Origin: Streptomyces griseoviridis
GTDB taxonomy: Bacteria; Actinomycetota; Actinomycetes; Streptomycetales; Streptomycetaceae
Assembly: GCA_014649155.1 (NCBI GenBank)
Contig: BMSM01000002.1
Coordinates: 248,001-312,000, forward strand
Reading direction: 5' to 3'
DNA length: 64,000 nucleotides
In this document: positions 1-8,441 of the stretch, one piece after another
Numbering within the stretch: position 1 is the stretch's first letter
How the letters are laid out: each line of letters begins with the position of its first letter
Notes under the pieces: generated by a model
Told to the model about the DNA's origin: nothing
The model's database searches: none
Seen by the model: only the letters and a program-made list of their open reading frames with translations
Position numbers and translations under genes: made by a program

Positions 1-52
1 CGGGAACCCGCCGCACGACCAAGACCCGTACGACGCCACGAGGAGCCGTGCC

Positions 53-220
53 ATGACCGTCCCGGAAGAGAACCGGCCGAAGACCGACACCACCGACGAG
101 GTCCTCGAGCACCGGGAGGACCGCGAGGGTGACGCCTCCCGCCAGGCCGGTGCGACCGGCCGCACGATGCGCGAGGCGCTGGAGGAGGCCCAGGTCCGTC
201 CGGACGACTACGACGAGTAG
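53..220 (+). CDS. Small acidic hypothetical protein (55 aa)
   Basis: A 55-residue ORF that is hydrophilic and rich in Glu, Asp and Arg, ending in PDDYDE. The ATG follows a GGAG-containing stretch (AGGAGCC) by about 5 nt, which supports this start. It has no membrane segment, signal peptide or cysteine. Third codon positions are almost all G or C, as expected of a real Streptomyces gene. I do not recognise a family. It ends about 350 bp before the next gene on the same strand, so it is probably transcribed with whatever lies left of the window. Confidence 0.6.
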   Translation: MTVPEENRPKTDTTDEVLEHREDREGDASRQAGATGRTMREALEEAQVRPDDYDE

Positions 221-574
221 GCCACCGGGCCCGCCACCCCGGCCCCGCGCTCCCGCCCGGCCGGGCGGCGGGCGCGCACGCCACCGGCGTCGGCGAGAGC
301 CGGGGCGTCGCCGTCGTGCGGCGCCCCGAACGCGGCCTGCCGGCCCTGACCCTCGTACTGGATGTGCTGGTGTCAGGGGTTGGCCCGGCGCGCCCCTGAG
401 GCCGCCGCCCCCGGCAGGACCGCCGCCCCGCGAGCCCCGTCCGCCCGGCCGGGGTTTGACTCCGCCGCAGCGGTGTACACGACAACCGCGTACCGGCGGT
501 GGCCCCGGCCCCGCCGCGTACGACGAGCAGTGACCGATCTCCGACCTACGCACCACTCCGGCAGGTGAGACCGT
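221..574. other. 354-bp gap without a recognised gene
   Basis: Open frames here have poor codon structure and look like GC-driven noise. A TTGACT hexamer at 456-461 resembles a -35 box, but no convincing -10 hexamer lies at the right distance, so I do not call a promoter. The gap presumably holds the promoter of the DUF3662 gene at 575. Confidence 0.4.
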
Positions 575-973
575 ATGGGCGCACTGAGCGCTCTGGAAGA
601 AGCCCTCGCGAGCCGCTGGGAGGCCATCTGGGCACGGGTCCTCGGCAGGGACCCCGTGGAACTCCTGGACGCGCTGCGCACCGAGTGCGACAGCAACGCC
701 GTGGTCTGCGCCGAGGGCCGCGTCCTCGTGCCCAACGCCTACGACGTCGCCCTCGCCGACGAGATCCACGACGAACTGACGCGCCGCGGCGGCCGGGTGG
801 GCCAGGTCATCACCGACAGCCTGGTCCGGCACGCCGAACGGCACGGCTACGAGTGGGCGGGCCCGCTGGCGGTGCACATCGCCCGGGTCAGTGACGTGCC
901 CAACGGCCGCTACCACGTGGCGAGCCGGGTCATGCCGCACGTGAACGCGGCGGAGTTCCCGCACGCGGGGTGA
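575..973 (+). CDS. DUF3662 / FhaA N-terminal-domain protein without FHA domain
   Basis: 132 residues that match the DUF3662 domain found at the N terminus of FhaA: an amphipathic start (GALSALEEAL), an ECDSNAVV block like the ECDNNA block of FhaA, a VPNAYDV block and a final VHIARVSDVPNGRYHVASR strand region. In FhaA this domain is followed by a linker and an FHA phosphothreonine-binding domain; here the protein ends directly after DUF3662. FhaA proteins work with Ser/Thr kinases in cell-wall and division control. A lone DUF3662 protein could bind the same partners without reading phosphothreonine, which is inference. It is flanked by unrelated genes, not the pknAB/rodA/pbpA cluster. Confidence 0.75.
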   Translation: MGALSALEEALASRWEAIWARVLGRDPVELLDALRTECDSNAVVCAEGRVLVPNAYDVALADEIHDELTRRGGRVGQVITDSLVRHAERHGYEWAGPLAVHIARVSDVPNGRYHVASRVMPHVNAAEFPHAG

Positions 974-1020
974 CCCGACCGCCCCGGGGGCCCGGCACGC
1001 GCCCGGCACCGGCCGTCCGG

Positions 1021-1692
1021 TCAGCCGGCCCCGCCCGCCGCCCGCGACAGCGCCGCCCCCGGCACCACCAGGTCGGCCCGCTCCCGGGTCGCCTCGACCA
1101 GACGGGCGTTGGGCTCGTCGGTCCGGCGGACCCAGGCCGCCGCCTCCGCGGGCGACTTGCCGAACTCCACATGCCGGGCGACCAGCCGCCGCACCCGCTC
1201 CGCCGCGTCGTCCGGCGCGCAGAACCAGACCTCGTCCAGCCGCGCCCGCACCCGCTCCCAGGCGGCGTCCGCCAGCAGCAGGTAGTTGCCCTCCGTCACC
1301 ACCAGCCGGGCGGCCGGCCCCACCGGGACGGCCCCGGCGAGCGGCTGCTCCAGCACCCGTTCGAAGCCGGGCGCGTAGACGACCTCGCCGGGGTCGTCCG
1401 CCCGCAGCCGCGCCAGCAGCGCCGCGTACCCGGCCGCGTCGAAGGTGTCCGGCGCGCCCTTGCGGTCCCGGCGGCCCAGCCGCTCCAGTTCGGCGTCGGC
1501 GAGGTGGAAGCCGTCCATCGGCACGTGCGCCGCCCAGCCGGGCCCCGCGCCCGCGTTCAGCTCCCGCACCAGCCGCTCGGCGAGGGTCGTCTTGCCCGCG
1601 CCGGGGCTGCCGGTGATGCCGAGGAGGGCCCGGCCGCCGCCGCGGGGCAGCGCACGGGCACGGGCCAGGAGGTCGTCGAAGGTCAGCGGCAC
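1021..1692 (-). CDS. Uridine-kinase/pantothenate-kinase-like P-loop kinase
   Basis: 223 residues. A Walker A motif GSPGAGKT lies at about residues 28-35 and the MDGFHL motif near 59-64, the pair that marks the uridine kinase / PanK / FrcK group of small-molecule kinases. A later VVTEGNYLLL strand is the Walker-B-like segment. The substrate is a nucleoside, a sugar or a related hydroxyl compound; sequence alone does not decide. I chose the GTG at 1692 because the longer open frame upstream runs through the HAD gene on the other strand and lacks kinase similarity. It is divergent from the HAD gene at 1777, so the 84 bp between them should hold both promoters. Confidence 0.8.
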   Translation of the reverse strand: MPLTFDDLLARARALPRGGGRALLGITGSPGAGKTTLAERLVRELNAGAGPGWAAHVPMDGFHLADAELERLGRRDRKGAPDTFDAAGYAALLARLRADDPGEVVYAPGFERVLEQPLAGAVPVGPAARLVVTEGNYLLLADAAWERVRARLDEVWFCAPDDAAERVRRLVARHVEFGKSPAEAAAWVRRTDEPNARLVEATRERADLVVPGAALSRAAGGAG

Positions 1693-1776
1693 ATCCCGAG
1701 TGTGCCACCCGCCCGGCCCGGCCCTTGTGGCAGGGACCACCCGATGGGACGCGCGCCGACGGGGAACTGTGACCGT

Positions 1777-2520
1777 ATGACGACGCAGCTCGGCCTTCCC
1801 GCGGACATCCAGGCGTGCCTCTTCGACCTCGACGGGGTCGTGACGAAGACGGCGGTGGTGCACGCGGCCGCCTGGAAGGAGACGTTCGACTCGTTCCTGC
1901 GGGAGCGGGACGGCGCCGGCTTCCGGCCCTTCACCGACTCCGACTACGACGAGTACGTCGACGGCCGGCCCCGCGCCGACGGCGTGCGCACCTTCCTCGC
2001 CTCCCGCTCCATCGAGCTGCCCGAGGGCGACCCCGACGACCCGCCGGACCGGCGGACCGTCAACGGCGTCGGCAACCGCAAGAACGAGCTGCTGCTGGAG
2101 AAGATCCGCACCGACGGCGTCGAGGCCTACGACGGCACCCTGCGGTACATCGAGGCGGTGCGCGCGGCCGGACTGAGGACTGCGATCGTCTCCTCCAGCG
2201 CCAACACCCTCGACGTGCTCCGCTCCCTCGACGCCGAGCGCCTGTTCGACGCCCGGATCGACGGAGTGGTCGCCCGCGAACGCGGCCTGCCGGGCAAGCC
2301 GCGCCCCGACACCTTCCTCGCCGCCGCCCGCGACCTCGGCGTCGAACCCTCCCGGGCCGCCGTCTTCGAGGACGCCCTGGCCGGCATGGACGCGGGCCGC
2401 GCCGGGCACTTCGGCCACGTCGTCGGCGTCGACCGGGTCGGACAGACCGACGCCCTGTACGCGCACGGCGCCGACCGCGTGGTGAAGGACCTCGCCGAGC
2501 TCCTCGGAGGCGGCGAGTGA
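1777..2520 (+). CDS. HAD-family beta-phosphoglucomutase-like phosphatase
   Basis: 247 residues with the HAD nucleophile motif FDLDGVVT near residues 16-23, motif II at TAIVSSS, and a GLPGKPRPDTF segment followed by the acidic FEDALAG motif. The helical cap inserted after motif I is the beta-phosphoglucomutase type. Such enzymes convert beta-glucose 1-phosphate to glucose 6-phosphate. The stop overlaps the GTG of the GH65 gene (GTGA), so the two are translationally coupled. The pair resembles the adjacent HAD and GH65 genes of mycobacteria (Rv3400/Rv3401). Together they should take a disaccharide plus phosphate to glucose and glucose 6-phosphate. Phosphatase activity on another sugar phosphate remains possible. 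Confidence 0.85.
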   Translation: MTTQLGLPADIQACLFDLDGVVTKTAVVHAAAWKETFDSFLRERDGAGFRPFTDSDYDEYVDGRPRADGVRTFLASRSIELPEGDPDDPPDRRTVNGVGNRKNELLLEKIRTDGVEAYDGTLRYIEAVRAAGLRTAIVSSSANTLDVLRSLDAERLFDARIDGVVARERGLPGKPRPDTFLAAARDLGVEPSRAAVFEDALAGMDAGRAGHFGHVVGVDRVGQTDALYAHGADRVVKDLAELLGGGE

Positions 2521-4871
2521 TCACCAACCGGACGTACGCCGTCGAGCCCTGGTCGGTACGGGAGACGGAACTGAACCTCGACCTGCTGGCCCAGAGCGAG
2601 TCCGTCTTCGCCCTCTCCAACGGCCACGTCGGCTGGCGCGGCAACCTGGACGAGGGCGAACCGCACGGCCTGCCCGGCACCTACCTCAACGGCGTCCACG
2701 AACTGCACCCGCTGCCCTACGCCGAGGCCGGCTACGGCTACCCCGAGTCCGGCCAGACCGTCATCGACGTCACCAACGGCAAACTGCTCCGGCTCCTCGT
2801 CGACGACGAGCCCTTCGACCTGCGCTACGGACGCCTCGTCACCCACGAACGCTGCCTGGACCTGCGCCGCGGCGTCCTGGAACGGGTCTGCGAATGGACC
2901 TCCCCGGCCGGCTCCACCGTACGGGTGCGCTCCACCCGGCTGGTCTCCCTCACCCAGCGGGCCATCGCCGCCGTCGACTACCAGGTCGAGGCCGTCGACA
3001 GCCGCATCCGGGTGGTGATCCAGTCCGAGCTGGTCGCCAACGAGAGCCTGCCCGACCCCAACGGCGACCCGCGCGCCAGCAAGGCCCTCAAGTCCCCGCT
3101 GGAACCGGAGGAGCACCGCGCCGCCGGCGCCCGGCTGCGCCTGGTCCACCGCACCCGGCGCAGCGGCCTCCGGGTCGCCGTCGCCGCCGACCACGTCGTG
3201 GACGGCCCCGAGGGCACCACCACCGGCAGCGAGTCCGGCGACGACGTCGCCCGGCTGACCGTCACCTCCGTGCTCGACCCCGGACAGCGGCTGCGGGTCT
3301 GCAAGACCGTCGCCCACGGCTGGTCCGGCGCCCGGTCCCGGCCCGCGATGAGCGACCAGGTCGAGGCCGCGCTCGCCGCCGCCGGACACGGCGGCTGGGA
3401 CGGCCTGGTCGCGGAGCAGAAGTCCTACCTGGACGACTTCTGGGCCCGCGCCGACGTCGAGGTGCACGGCGACGAGGAGATCCAGCAGGCCGTCCGCTTC
3501 GGCCTCTTCCACGTGCTCCAGGCCGGCGCCCGCGCCGAGCGGCGGGCCATCCCCTCCAAGGGCCTGACCGGCTCCGGCTACGACGGCCACGCCTTCTGGG
3601 ACACGGAGATGTTCGTGCTCCCGGTGCTGACCTTCACCGAGCCGAGGGCCGTCGCCGAGGCGCTGCGCTGGCGCCAGGACACCCTGCCCGCCGCCCGCGA
3701 CCGCGCCGCCCAGCTCGGCCTGCGCGGCGCCGCCTTCCCCTGGCGGACCATCGACGGCTCGGAAGGGTCGGCGTACTGGCCGGCCGGCACCGCCGCCTTC
3801 CACGTCGGCGCCGACATCGCGCACGCCGCCGTACGCTACGCCGCCGCCACCGGCGACACCGGCTTCGAACGGGACACCGGCCTGGAACTGCTGGTGGAGA
3901 CGGCCCGGCTGTGGCGCTCCCTCGGCCACCACGACCACCACGGCGTCTTCCACATCGACGGCGTCACCGGCCCCGACGAGTACAGCGCCGTCGCGGACGA
4001 CAACACGTACACCAACCTCATGGCCCGCTCCAACCTGCTGGCCGCCGCCGAGGTCTGCGAGCGCTACCCCGACGAGGCGGCGCGGCACGGCGTCGACGAC
4101 GAGGAGAGCGCCGCCTGGCGGGACGCCGCCGAGTCCGTGCACATCCCGTACAACGAGGAACTCGGCGTCCACGAGCAGCACGCCGGCTTCACCCGCCACC
4201 AGCGCTGGGACTTCACCCGCACCGGCGCCGGCCAGTATCCGCTGATGCTGCACTTCCCGTACTTCGACCTCTACCGCAAGCAGGTGGTCAAACAGGCCGA
4301 CCTGGTGCTGGCCATGTACACGTGCGGCAGCTGGTTCGACGCCCACTGCGACGAGGAGCAGATCGCCCGCAACTTCGCCTACTACGAGCCGCTCACCGTC
4401 CGCGACTCCTCCCTGTCCGCCTGCTGCCAGGCCGTCGTCGCCGCCCAGACCGGCCATCTGCGCCTCGCCTACGACTACGCGGCGGAGGCCGCGCTGATGG
4501 ACCTGGCCGACCTGGAGCACAACACCCGCGACGGACTGCACATCGCCTCCCTCGCCGGGACCTGGATGGCCCTGGTCGCCGGGTTCGGCGGCACCCGCCG
4601 GGACCGCGACATGCTCCGCTTCGCCCCGCGCCTGCCCGAGAAGTTCAGCCGGCTGGCCTTCCGCCTCCAGTTCCGCGGCCGGTGCCTGCGCGTGGAGATC
4701 GACGGCGGCGAGGCGACGTACACCCTGCTGTCCGGGGAGCCCATGCGGGTCGGTCACCACGGGACGGTGTTCACCGTGAACGGGGACGGCCCCGTGGTCC
4801 GCGCCATTCCGGCGCTCACTCCCCGCCAAGAACCCGAACAGCCGCCGCACCGCCGCCCGAACGCCCACTGA
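2517..4871 (+). CDS. Glycoside hydrolase family 65 disaccharide phosphorylase
   Basis: 784 residues, normal for GH65. The N-terminal beta-sandwich opens with WSVRETEL...SVFALSNGHVGWRG. The (alpha/alpha)6 barrel contains the FWDTEMFVLP block, the IDGSEG block and the VTGPDEY catalytic loop, whose Glu488 should be the general acid. GH65 enzymes are inverting phosphorolytic enzymes acting on maltose, trehalose, kojibiose or nigerose; some relatives hydrolyse trehalose. The overlap with the beta-phosphoglucomutase-like gene favours phosphorolysis releasing beta-glucose 1-phosphate. No signal peptide, so cytoplasmic. The GTG start at 2517 overlaps the upstream stop by 3 nt. The exact substrate is not decided by sequence. 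Confidence 0.88.
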   Translation: MITNRTYAVEPWSVRETELNLDLLAQSESVFALSNGHVGWRGNLDEGEPHGLPGTYLNGVHELHPLPYAEAGYGYPESGQTVIDVTNGKLLRLLVDDEPFDLRYGRLVTHERCLDLRRGVLERVCEWTSPAGSTVRVRSTRLVSLTQRAIAAVDYQVEAVDSRIRVVIQSELVANESLPDPNGDPRASKALKSPLEPEEHRAAGARLRLVHRTRRSGLRVAVAADHVVDGPEGTTTGSESGDDVARLTVTSVLDPGQRLRVCKTVAHGWSGARSRPAMSDQVEAALAAAGHGGWDGLVAEQKSYLDDFWARADVEVHGDEEIQQAVRFGLFHVLQAGARAERRAIPSKGLTGSGYDGHAFWDTEMFVLPVLTFTEPRAVAEALRWRQDTLPAARDRAAQLGLRGAAFPWRTIDGSEGSAYWPAGTAAFHVGADIAHAAVRYAAATGDTGFERDTGLELLVETARLWRSLGHHDHHGVFHIDGVTGPDEYSAVADDNTYTNLMARSNLLAAAEVCERYPDEAARHGVDDEESAAWRDAAESVHIPYNEELGVHEQHAGFTRHQRWDFTRTGAGQYPLMLHFPYFDLYRKQVVKQADLVLAMYTCGSWFDAHCDEEQIARNFAYYEPLTVRDSSLSACCQAVVAAQTGHLRLAYDYAAEAALMDLADLEHNTRDGLHIASLAGTWMALVAGFGGTRRDRDMLRFAPRLPEKFSRLAFRLQFRGRCLRVEIDGGEATYTLLSGEPMRVGHHGTVFTVNGDGPVVRAIPALTPRQEPEQPPHRRPNAH

Positions 4872-4985
4872 GCCGTGGGGCGAACGGCCGCGATCCCGCC
4901 TGCGCGGCGCCGGCTCCTGGGTTAGTTTCGGCTTGTTCCCCGGGAGTTCGCCCGGGGTTCTCCCCAGGTCCGGTGGAGGGTGGAC

Positions 4986-6509
4986 ATGGCCGACGGCACG
5001 CGCACCGTCCCGGCCGGCCGGTGGCGCGGCGGCACGGTCACGGCGGCGGGCGGGCGCGCCCTCGACGCGCGCCCGGCCGCCGCCGTGGCCGCCGCTTTCA
5101 CCGCGCTCCAGCTCCTGCTGGTCCGCCCCGGAATGGGCCTCGGCTGGGACGAGATCGTCTACGTCAGCCAGGTCACCGCCCACACCCCGGCCGCGTTCTT
5201 CAGCGCCCCGCGCTCCCGCGGCCCCTCCCTGCTGGCCGCGCCCGTCGCCTCCTGGTCGTCCTCCACGGAGCTGCTCCGCGTCTACCTCGCCCTCCTCTCC
5301 GGCCTCGGCCTGTACCTCGCCCTGCGCGCCTGGCGCGGCCTGTTCCCGGCCGGCGTCCTCGCCACCGCCGGCGCCCTGTTCGCCACCCTGTGGGTGACCC
5401 TCTTCTACGGCCCCCAGGCCATGCCCAACTACTGGGTCGCCGTCGGCGCGCTGATCTGCGCGGGTTCCTTCCTGCGGGCCCGCGCAGAGCCGTCCGCCCG
5501 CTCCGCGCTCTGGGGCGTGGTGGCGGGCGCCGCGCTGATGGCGTGGATGCGGCCCGCCGACGCCGTCTACGCCACCCTGCCGCTGTTCGCCGTGGCCCTG
5601 TGGCGGCGCCACGGCCGGCTGCTGCTCGCCCTCGTGGGCGGGCTCGCCGCCGGGGGAGCGGAGTGGGTGGTCGAGGCGTACGCCTGGTACGGCGGCCTGG
5701 GGGAGCGGCTGCACGAGGCGTCCCGCATCCAGGGCGGCCTCGGGTGGCAGATCGCCGTCGACGACCAGCTGCGCAGCCTCGGCGGACGCGCCCTGTGCCG
5801 GCCGTGCACCGGGGCGTTCCCGCACCCCGCCGTGACCCTGTGGTGGTTCGCGCTGCCGCCGCTCGCCGCCCTGGGCCTCGCCGTCGCCGTACGCGCCGGG
5901 CGCACCGCGCGCACCCTGGTGCCGCTGGCCTGCGCCGCGACCGCCGCGCTGCCCTACCTGTTCATGATCGGCTACGCCGCGCCCCGCTTCCTCCAGCCCG
6001 CCTACGCCCTGCTGGCGATCCCGGTCGCGGACGCCCTGCGGCACCTGGTGCGCACCCCCGCCGGGCGGTGGCGGCCGGTGGCGGCCACGCTGATCGCGCT
6101 GGGACTCACCGGCCATCTGGCGGTCCAGTACGCGGTACTGGACCGCACCGTCGACCGCACCACCCGCGACCGCCGGGACTGGGCGCGGACGGCGGACGCG
6201 CTGCACCGCCTCGGCGTGCGCCCGCCCTGCCTGCTCACCGGCCATGAGGCCATCCCGCTCGGTTACTACACGGGCTGCTCCTCCGGCAACACGACCGGCC
6301 ACAACGAGAACACCACCCCGGCCGAGGTCGGGCGCACCGCCCGCCGCGTCCCCGTCGCCGCCGTCACGCTCCCCGGCGCCGCCACGCCCGGTTACGCCCG
6401 TGACTGGACCCCGCACCGCATCGGTGACCTGCGCGTCCTCGTCGCGCCACGGCCGCCGGCGGCCGGCCCGGACCGGGCCGGGGGCTTCCCCGGCGACGGC
6501 GCCAGGTAG
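4986..6509 (+). CDS. Polytopic membrane protein, GT-C glycosyltransferase-like
   Basis: 507 residues with about nine hydrophobic helices from residue 30 to about 395. An acidic motif, GLGWDEIVY, lies in the loop after the first helix, where GT-C transferases keep the Asp/Glu that bind the lipid-linked sugar donor and acceptor. The C-terminal 120 residues are a soluble tail with several cysteines and a CLLTGHEAIPLGYYTG segment. The ATG at 4986 has GGAGGG five nt upstream, better placed than the GTG at 4980. A role in transfer of a sugar from a polyprenyl phosphate to a cell-surface acceptor is inference from fold. It stands alone, 114 bp after the GH65 gene. Confidence 0.65.
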   Translation: MADGTRTVPAGRWRGGTVTAAGGRALDARPAAAVAAAFTALQLLLVRPGMGLGWDEIVYVSQVTAHTPAAFFSAPRSRGPSLLAAPVASWSSSTELLRVYLALLSGLGLYLALRAWRGLFPAGVLATAGALFATLWVTLFYGPQAMPNYWVAVGALICAGSFLRARAEPSARSALWGVVAGAALMAWMRPADAVYATLPLFAVALWRRHGRLLLALVGGLAAGGAEWVVEAYAWYGGLGERLHEASRIQGGLGWQIAVDDQLRSLGGRALCRPCTGAFPHPAVTLWWFALPPLAALGLAVAVRAGRTARTLVPLACAATAALPYLFMIGYAAPRFLQPAYALLAIPVADALRHLVRTPAGRWRPVAATLIALGLTGHLAVQYAVLDRTVDRTTRDRRDWARTADALHRLGVRPPCLLTGHEAIPLGYYTGCSSGNTTGHNENTTPAEVGRTARRVPVAAVTLPGAATPGYARDWTPHRIGDLRVLVAPRPPAAGPDRAGGFPGDGAR

Positions 6510-6511
6510 GA

Positions 6512-6532
6512 GCCCGGTGGCCGGTACCGGGC
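6512..6532 (+). terminator. Hairpin after the GT-C-like gene
   Basis: A 7-bp perfect stem (GCCCGGT / ACCGGGC) with a 7-nt loop begins 2 nt after the stop codon at 6509. There is no U tract, which is usual in high-GC actinomycetes. It may act as a factor-independent or processing terminator. Confidence 0.45.
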
Positions 6533-6580
6533 GAAGGGGGGCGGCCTGCGCGGCGACGAGAGGGGCGGGCGGGGACGCCG

Positions 6581-7396
6581 TCCTTCACCGAGTTCCTGGC
6601 GGGCCGCCGCCCCGGCATGCTGCCCCCCTGGCGCCTCCTGCCGGACGGCGTACGGGCCTCCGGCGCCGTGCCCCAGGGCACCACCGTGCTCGCCCTCGCC
6701 TACCGGGACGGCGTCCTGATGGCCGGCGGTCGCCGCGCCGCCACGGGCCACCTCATCGCCCGGCGCGACCTTGGAGAGATCGCCCGGCGCGACCTTGGAG
6801 AAGGTGCACCCCGCCGACGGCCGCACCGCCGTCGCCTTCGCCGGCACCGTCGGACTCGCCTGGACATGACCAAGCTGTACCAGGGCGAACTCGCGCACTC
6901 CGAGAAGATGGAGGGCATCCCGATGACCCTCAGCGCCAGGGCCGCCCGGCTGGCCGCCATGATCCGGCAGCACCTGGGCCAGGCCGTGCGGGGCCTCGCC
7001 GTCGCCCCGCTGCCGGCCGGCAACGACCCCACCGCGCCCACGGCGGACGCGGCCGGATCTTCCCCCTACGACGCCGCCGGCGGCCTGTACGAGAAGACCG
7101 GCTTCCACGCCGAGGGCCCCGGTTCCTCCTACGCCCAGGGCGCGCTGAAGGAACTCCACCGTCCCGGCCTGTCCCGGCGGGGGGTCGTCCTCGCCGCGCT
7201 GCACGCCCTGTGGGACGCCGCCGACGACGACTCCGCGACCGGCGGACCCGGCCCCGGCCGGGGCATCCAGCCCGTGGTGACCGTCGTCACCGAGGCGGGT
7301 TTCGAGCGGCACACCGAGGCCGATACCGCGGAGCTGAGCCGGACGATGGCGGAGCAGCGCCGGAACCGCCCGGACGGGCCGGTCGCCACCGCCTGA
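6581..7396 (+). pseudogene. Decayed second proteasome beta subunit (PrcB-like)
   Basis: The translation follows actinobacterial PrcB: SFTEFLAGR before the propeptide, GTTVLAL where the mature Thr1 lies (codon 6680-6682), then GELAHSEKMEGIPMTL, GLAVAPL, GGLYEKTGFHA, DAADDDSATGGP and PVVTVVTEAGF. Damage is clear. A 24-bp tandem duplication lies at 6755-6802, an extra T in GACCTTGGAG shifts the frame just before Lys33, and a missing G near 6860 restores it, so about 60 nt are read out of frame. Read in the original frame this stretch gives EKVHPADGRTAVAFAG. The residue corresponding to Asp17 is Gly. Third codon positions stay GC-rich, so decay is recent or the indels are sequencing errors. No alpha subunit (prcA) or pup is nearby, so this is a detached paralogue, not the housekeeping locus. 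Confidence 0.82.
6755..6802. repeat. 24-bp tandem duplication inside the prcB-like pseudogene
   Basis: Two adjacent 24-nt copies starting ATCGCCCGGCGCGACC differ only at the last base (6778 G, 6802 A). The duplication adds 8 codons in frame. Both copies carry the extra T, so the T insertion came before the duplication. Confidence 0.9.
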
Positions 7397-7521
7397 GCCG
7401 CGCGCCTTCGGGGAGCGGTGCGGCCGGCGGGACCGGCGAGGTTAAAGATCGCGGGACGGGAAACGCGAAAGCAGACCGAGACCGGATCACCGAGGCGACC
7501 GAGCGCGAGAAGGAGGCGGCG

Positions 7522-7992
7522 ATGGGGACCGACCCGATGGCCGACGACGTCTACCAGCCCACCGGCAGCAACGAGGAGCAGGAGGACGCCGCCCCGCTGG
7601 ACATGGAGGACGCCCTCGACGAGCGCACCTACGACGACACCCTCGACGAGGGCTACTCCCCGCCGGAGAAGCCCCTCGGGGTCGACAGGACCGGCACCAC
7701 GGCCGCCGAACAGCACGAGGGCGAGACCCTGGACGAACGGCTCGCCCAGGAGGTCCCCGACGTCACCCCGCCCGCCGGGGACGGCGTCGGCGACCGCGTC
7801 GACGGCGAGGGCGAGCCGGTGGACCCGGAGGCCGGCACCGACCGGGCGGGCCGCCTGGTCGCCCCCGACGAGGGCGTCCGCGCCGACACCACCAAGGAGA
7901 CCGTCGCCGAGGACGTCGGCATCGACGGCGGCGCGGCCGGCGCCGAGGAGGCCGCCGTCCACGTCGTCGAGGACGACACGGACCTCCCCTAG
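7522..7992 (+). CDS. DUF5709 family acidic protein
   Basis: 156 residues, strongly acidic. It has the DUF5709 pattern: an N-terminal DDVYQPTGSNE, a DALDERTYDDTLDEGYSPPEKP block, then a GETLDERLAQEVPDV block and a GRLVAPDEG block. The family is almost confined to actinomycetes and its function is unknown. It is predicted soluble, probably largely disordered. AGGAGG lies 6 nt before the ATG at 7522. The stop codon abuts the MITE-like element, and the next gene is convergent. Confidence 0.8.
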   Translation: MGTDPMADDVYQPTGSNEEQEDAAPLDMEDALDERTYDDTLDEGYSPPEKPLGVDRTGTTAAEQHEGETLDERLAQEVPDVTPPAGDGVGDRVDGEGEPVDPEAGTDRAGRLVAPDEGVRADTTKETVAEDVGIDGGAAGAEEAAVHVVEDDTDLP

Positions 7993-7994
7993 CC

Positions 7995-8081
7995 AGGGCC
8001 TGTCGTTCGGATCAGGTCGCGGGGAATCGGCTGCGTCTTCCTCGCCCCGCGTCCGCGGCGTGATCCTAACGACAGGTCCCT
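7995..8081. mobile_element. MITE-like inverted-repeat element between convergent genes
   Basis: About 87 bp bounded by imperfect 20-bp inverted repeats: the left end (7995-8014) reads AGGGCCTGTCGTTCGGATCA and the right end (8061-8081) is its complement with one mismatch and one gap. CTAG flanks it on both sides (7989-7992 and 8080-8083), close to a target duplication. It has no coding capacity. An inner GCGGGG/CCCCGC pairing could make a longer hairpin. It lies exactly between the stops of two convergent genes, so it could also work as a bidirectional terminator. Confidence 0.6.
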
Positions 8082-8094
8082 AGGCCGTGTCCGG

Positions 8095-8316
8095 TCAGGG
8101 CAGCAGCTTGTCGAGGGCCGCGGGGCCCTCGTCGGCCAGCTTGCGCCGGGCCCATTCCAGGTTGGCCTCGGTGACGTCCCGGCCGGCCGCCAGGACCAGG
8201 TCCTCGGGCGACACGTCGGTGCCGGTTCGGGCGTGGAGCAGACCGTCCGGGGTGACGCGGTCCTCGTCCGCGCCGGCCCCGGACGGCCGGGAGGCGTCGG
8301 GCTGTGGTGTCGACAT
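8095..8316 (-). CDS. Small hypothetical protein (73 aa)
   Basis: 73 residues starting STPQPDASRP and ending in a helical ANLEWARRKLADEG segment. GAGGAG sits 10 nt before the ATG at 8316; the GTG at 8325 is too close to it. It is soluble, without cysteines or a signal sequence. I do not recognise the family. It is convergent with the DUF5709 gene across the MITE-like element. Confidence 0.6.
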   Translation of the reverse strand: MSTPQPDASRPSGAGADEDRVTPDGLLHARTGTDVSPEDLVLAAGRDVTEANLEWARRKLADEGPAALDKLLP

Positions 8317-8441
8317 GATCTGCACGCTCCTCGGGTCCGGATCGCTGGTCCGGTCCCGACGGCGCCGGTCCCGGATCTCCCGATATCACCGTAACGTCCC
8401 CGGGGATCGGCCGCCCCGCCCCGGCGCCGTCCGTGGGCCGC

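Noticed and set aside
1693..2466. Long N-terminal extension of the kinase frame on the minus strand
   Set aside because: It covers the HAD gene in antisense and has no similarity to kinases; the kinase motifs begin only after 1692.
2127..6416. 1429-codon open frame on the minus strand
   Set aside because: It runs opposite three well-supported genes and has Gly/Ala/Arg composition; a GC-driven shadow.
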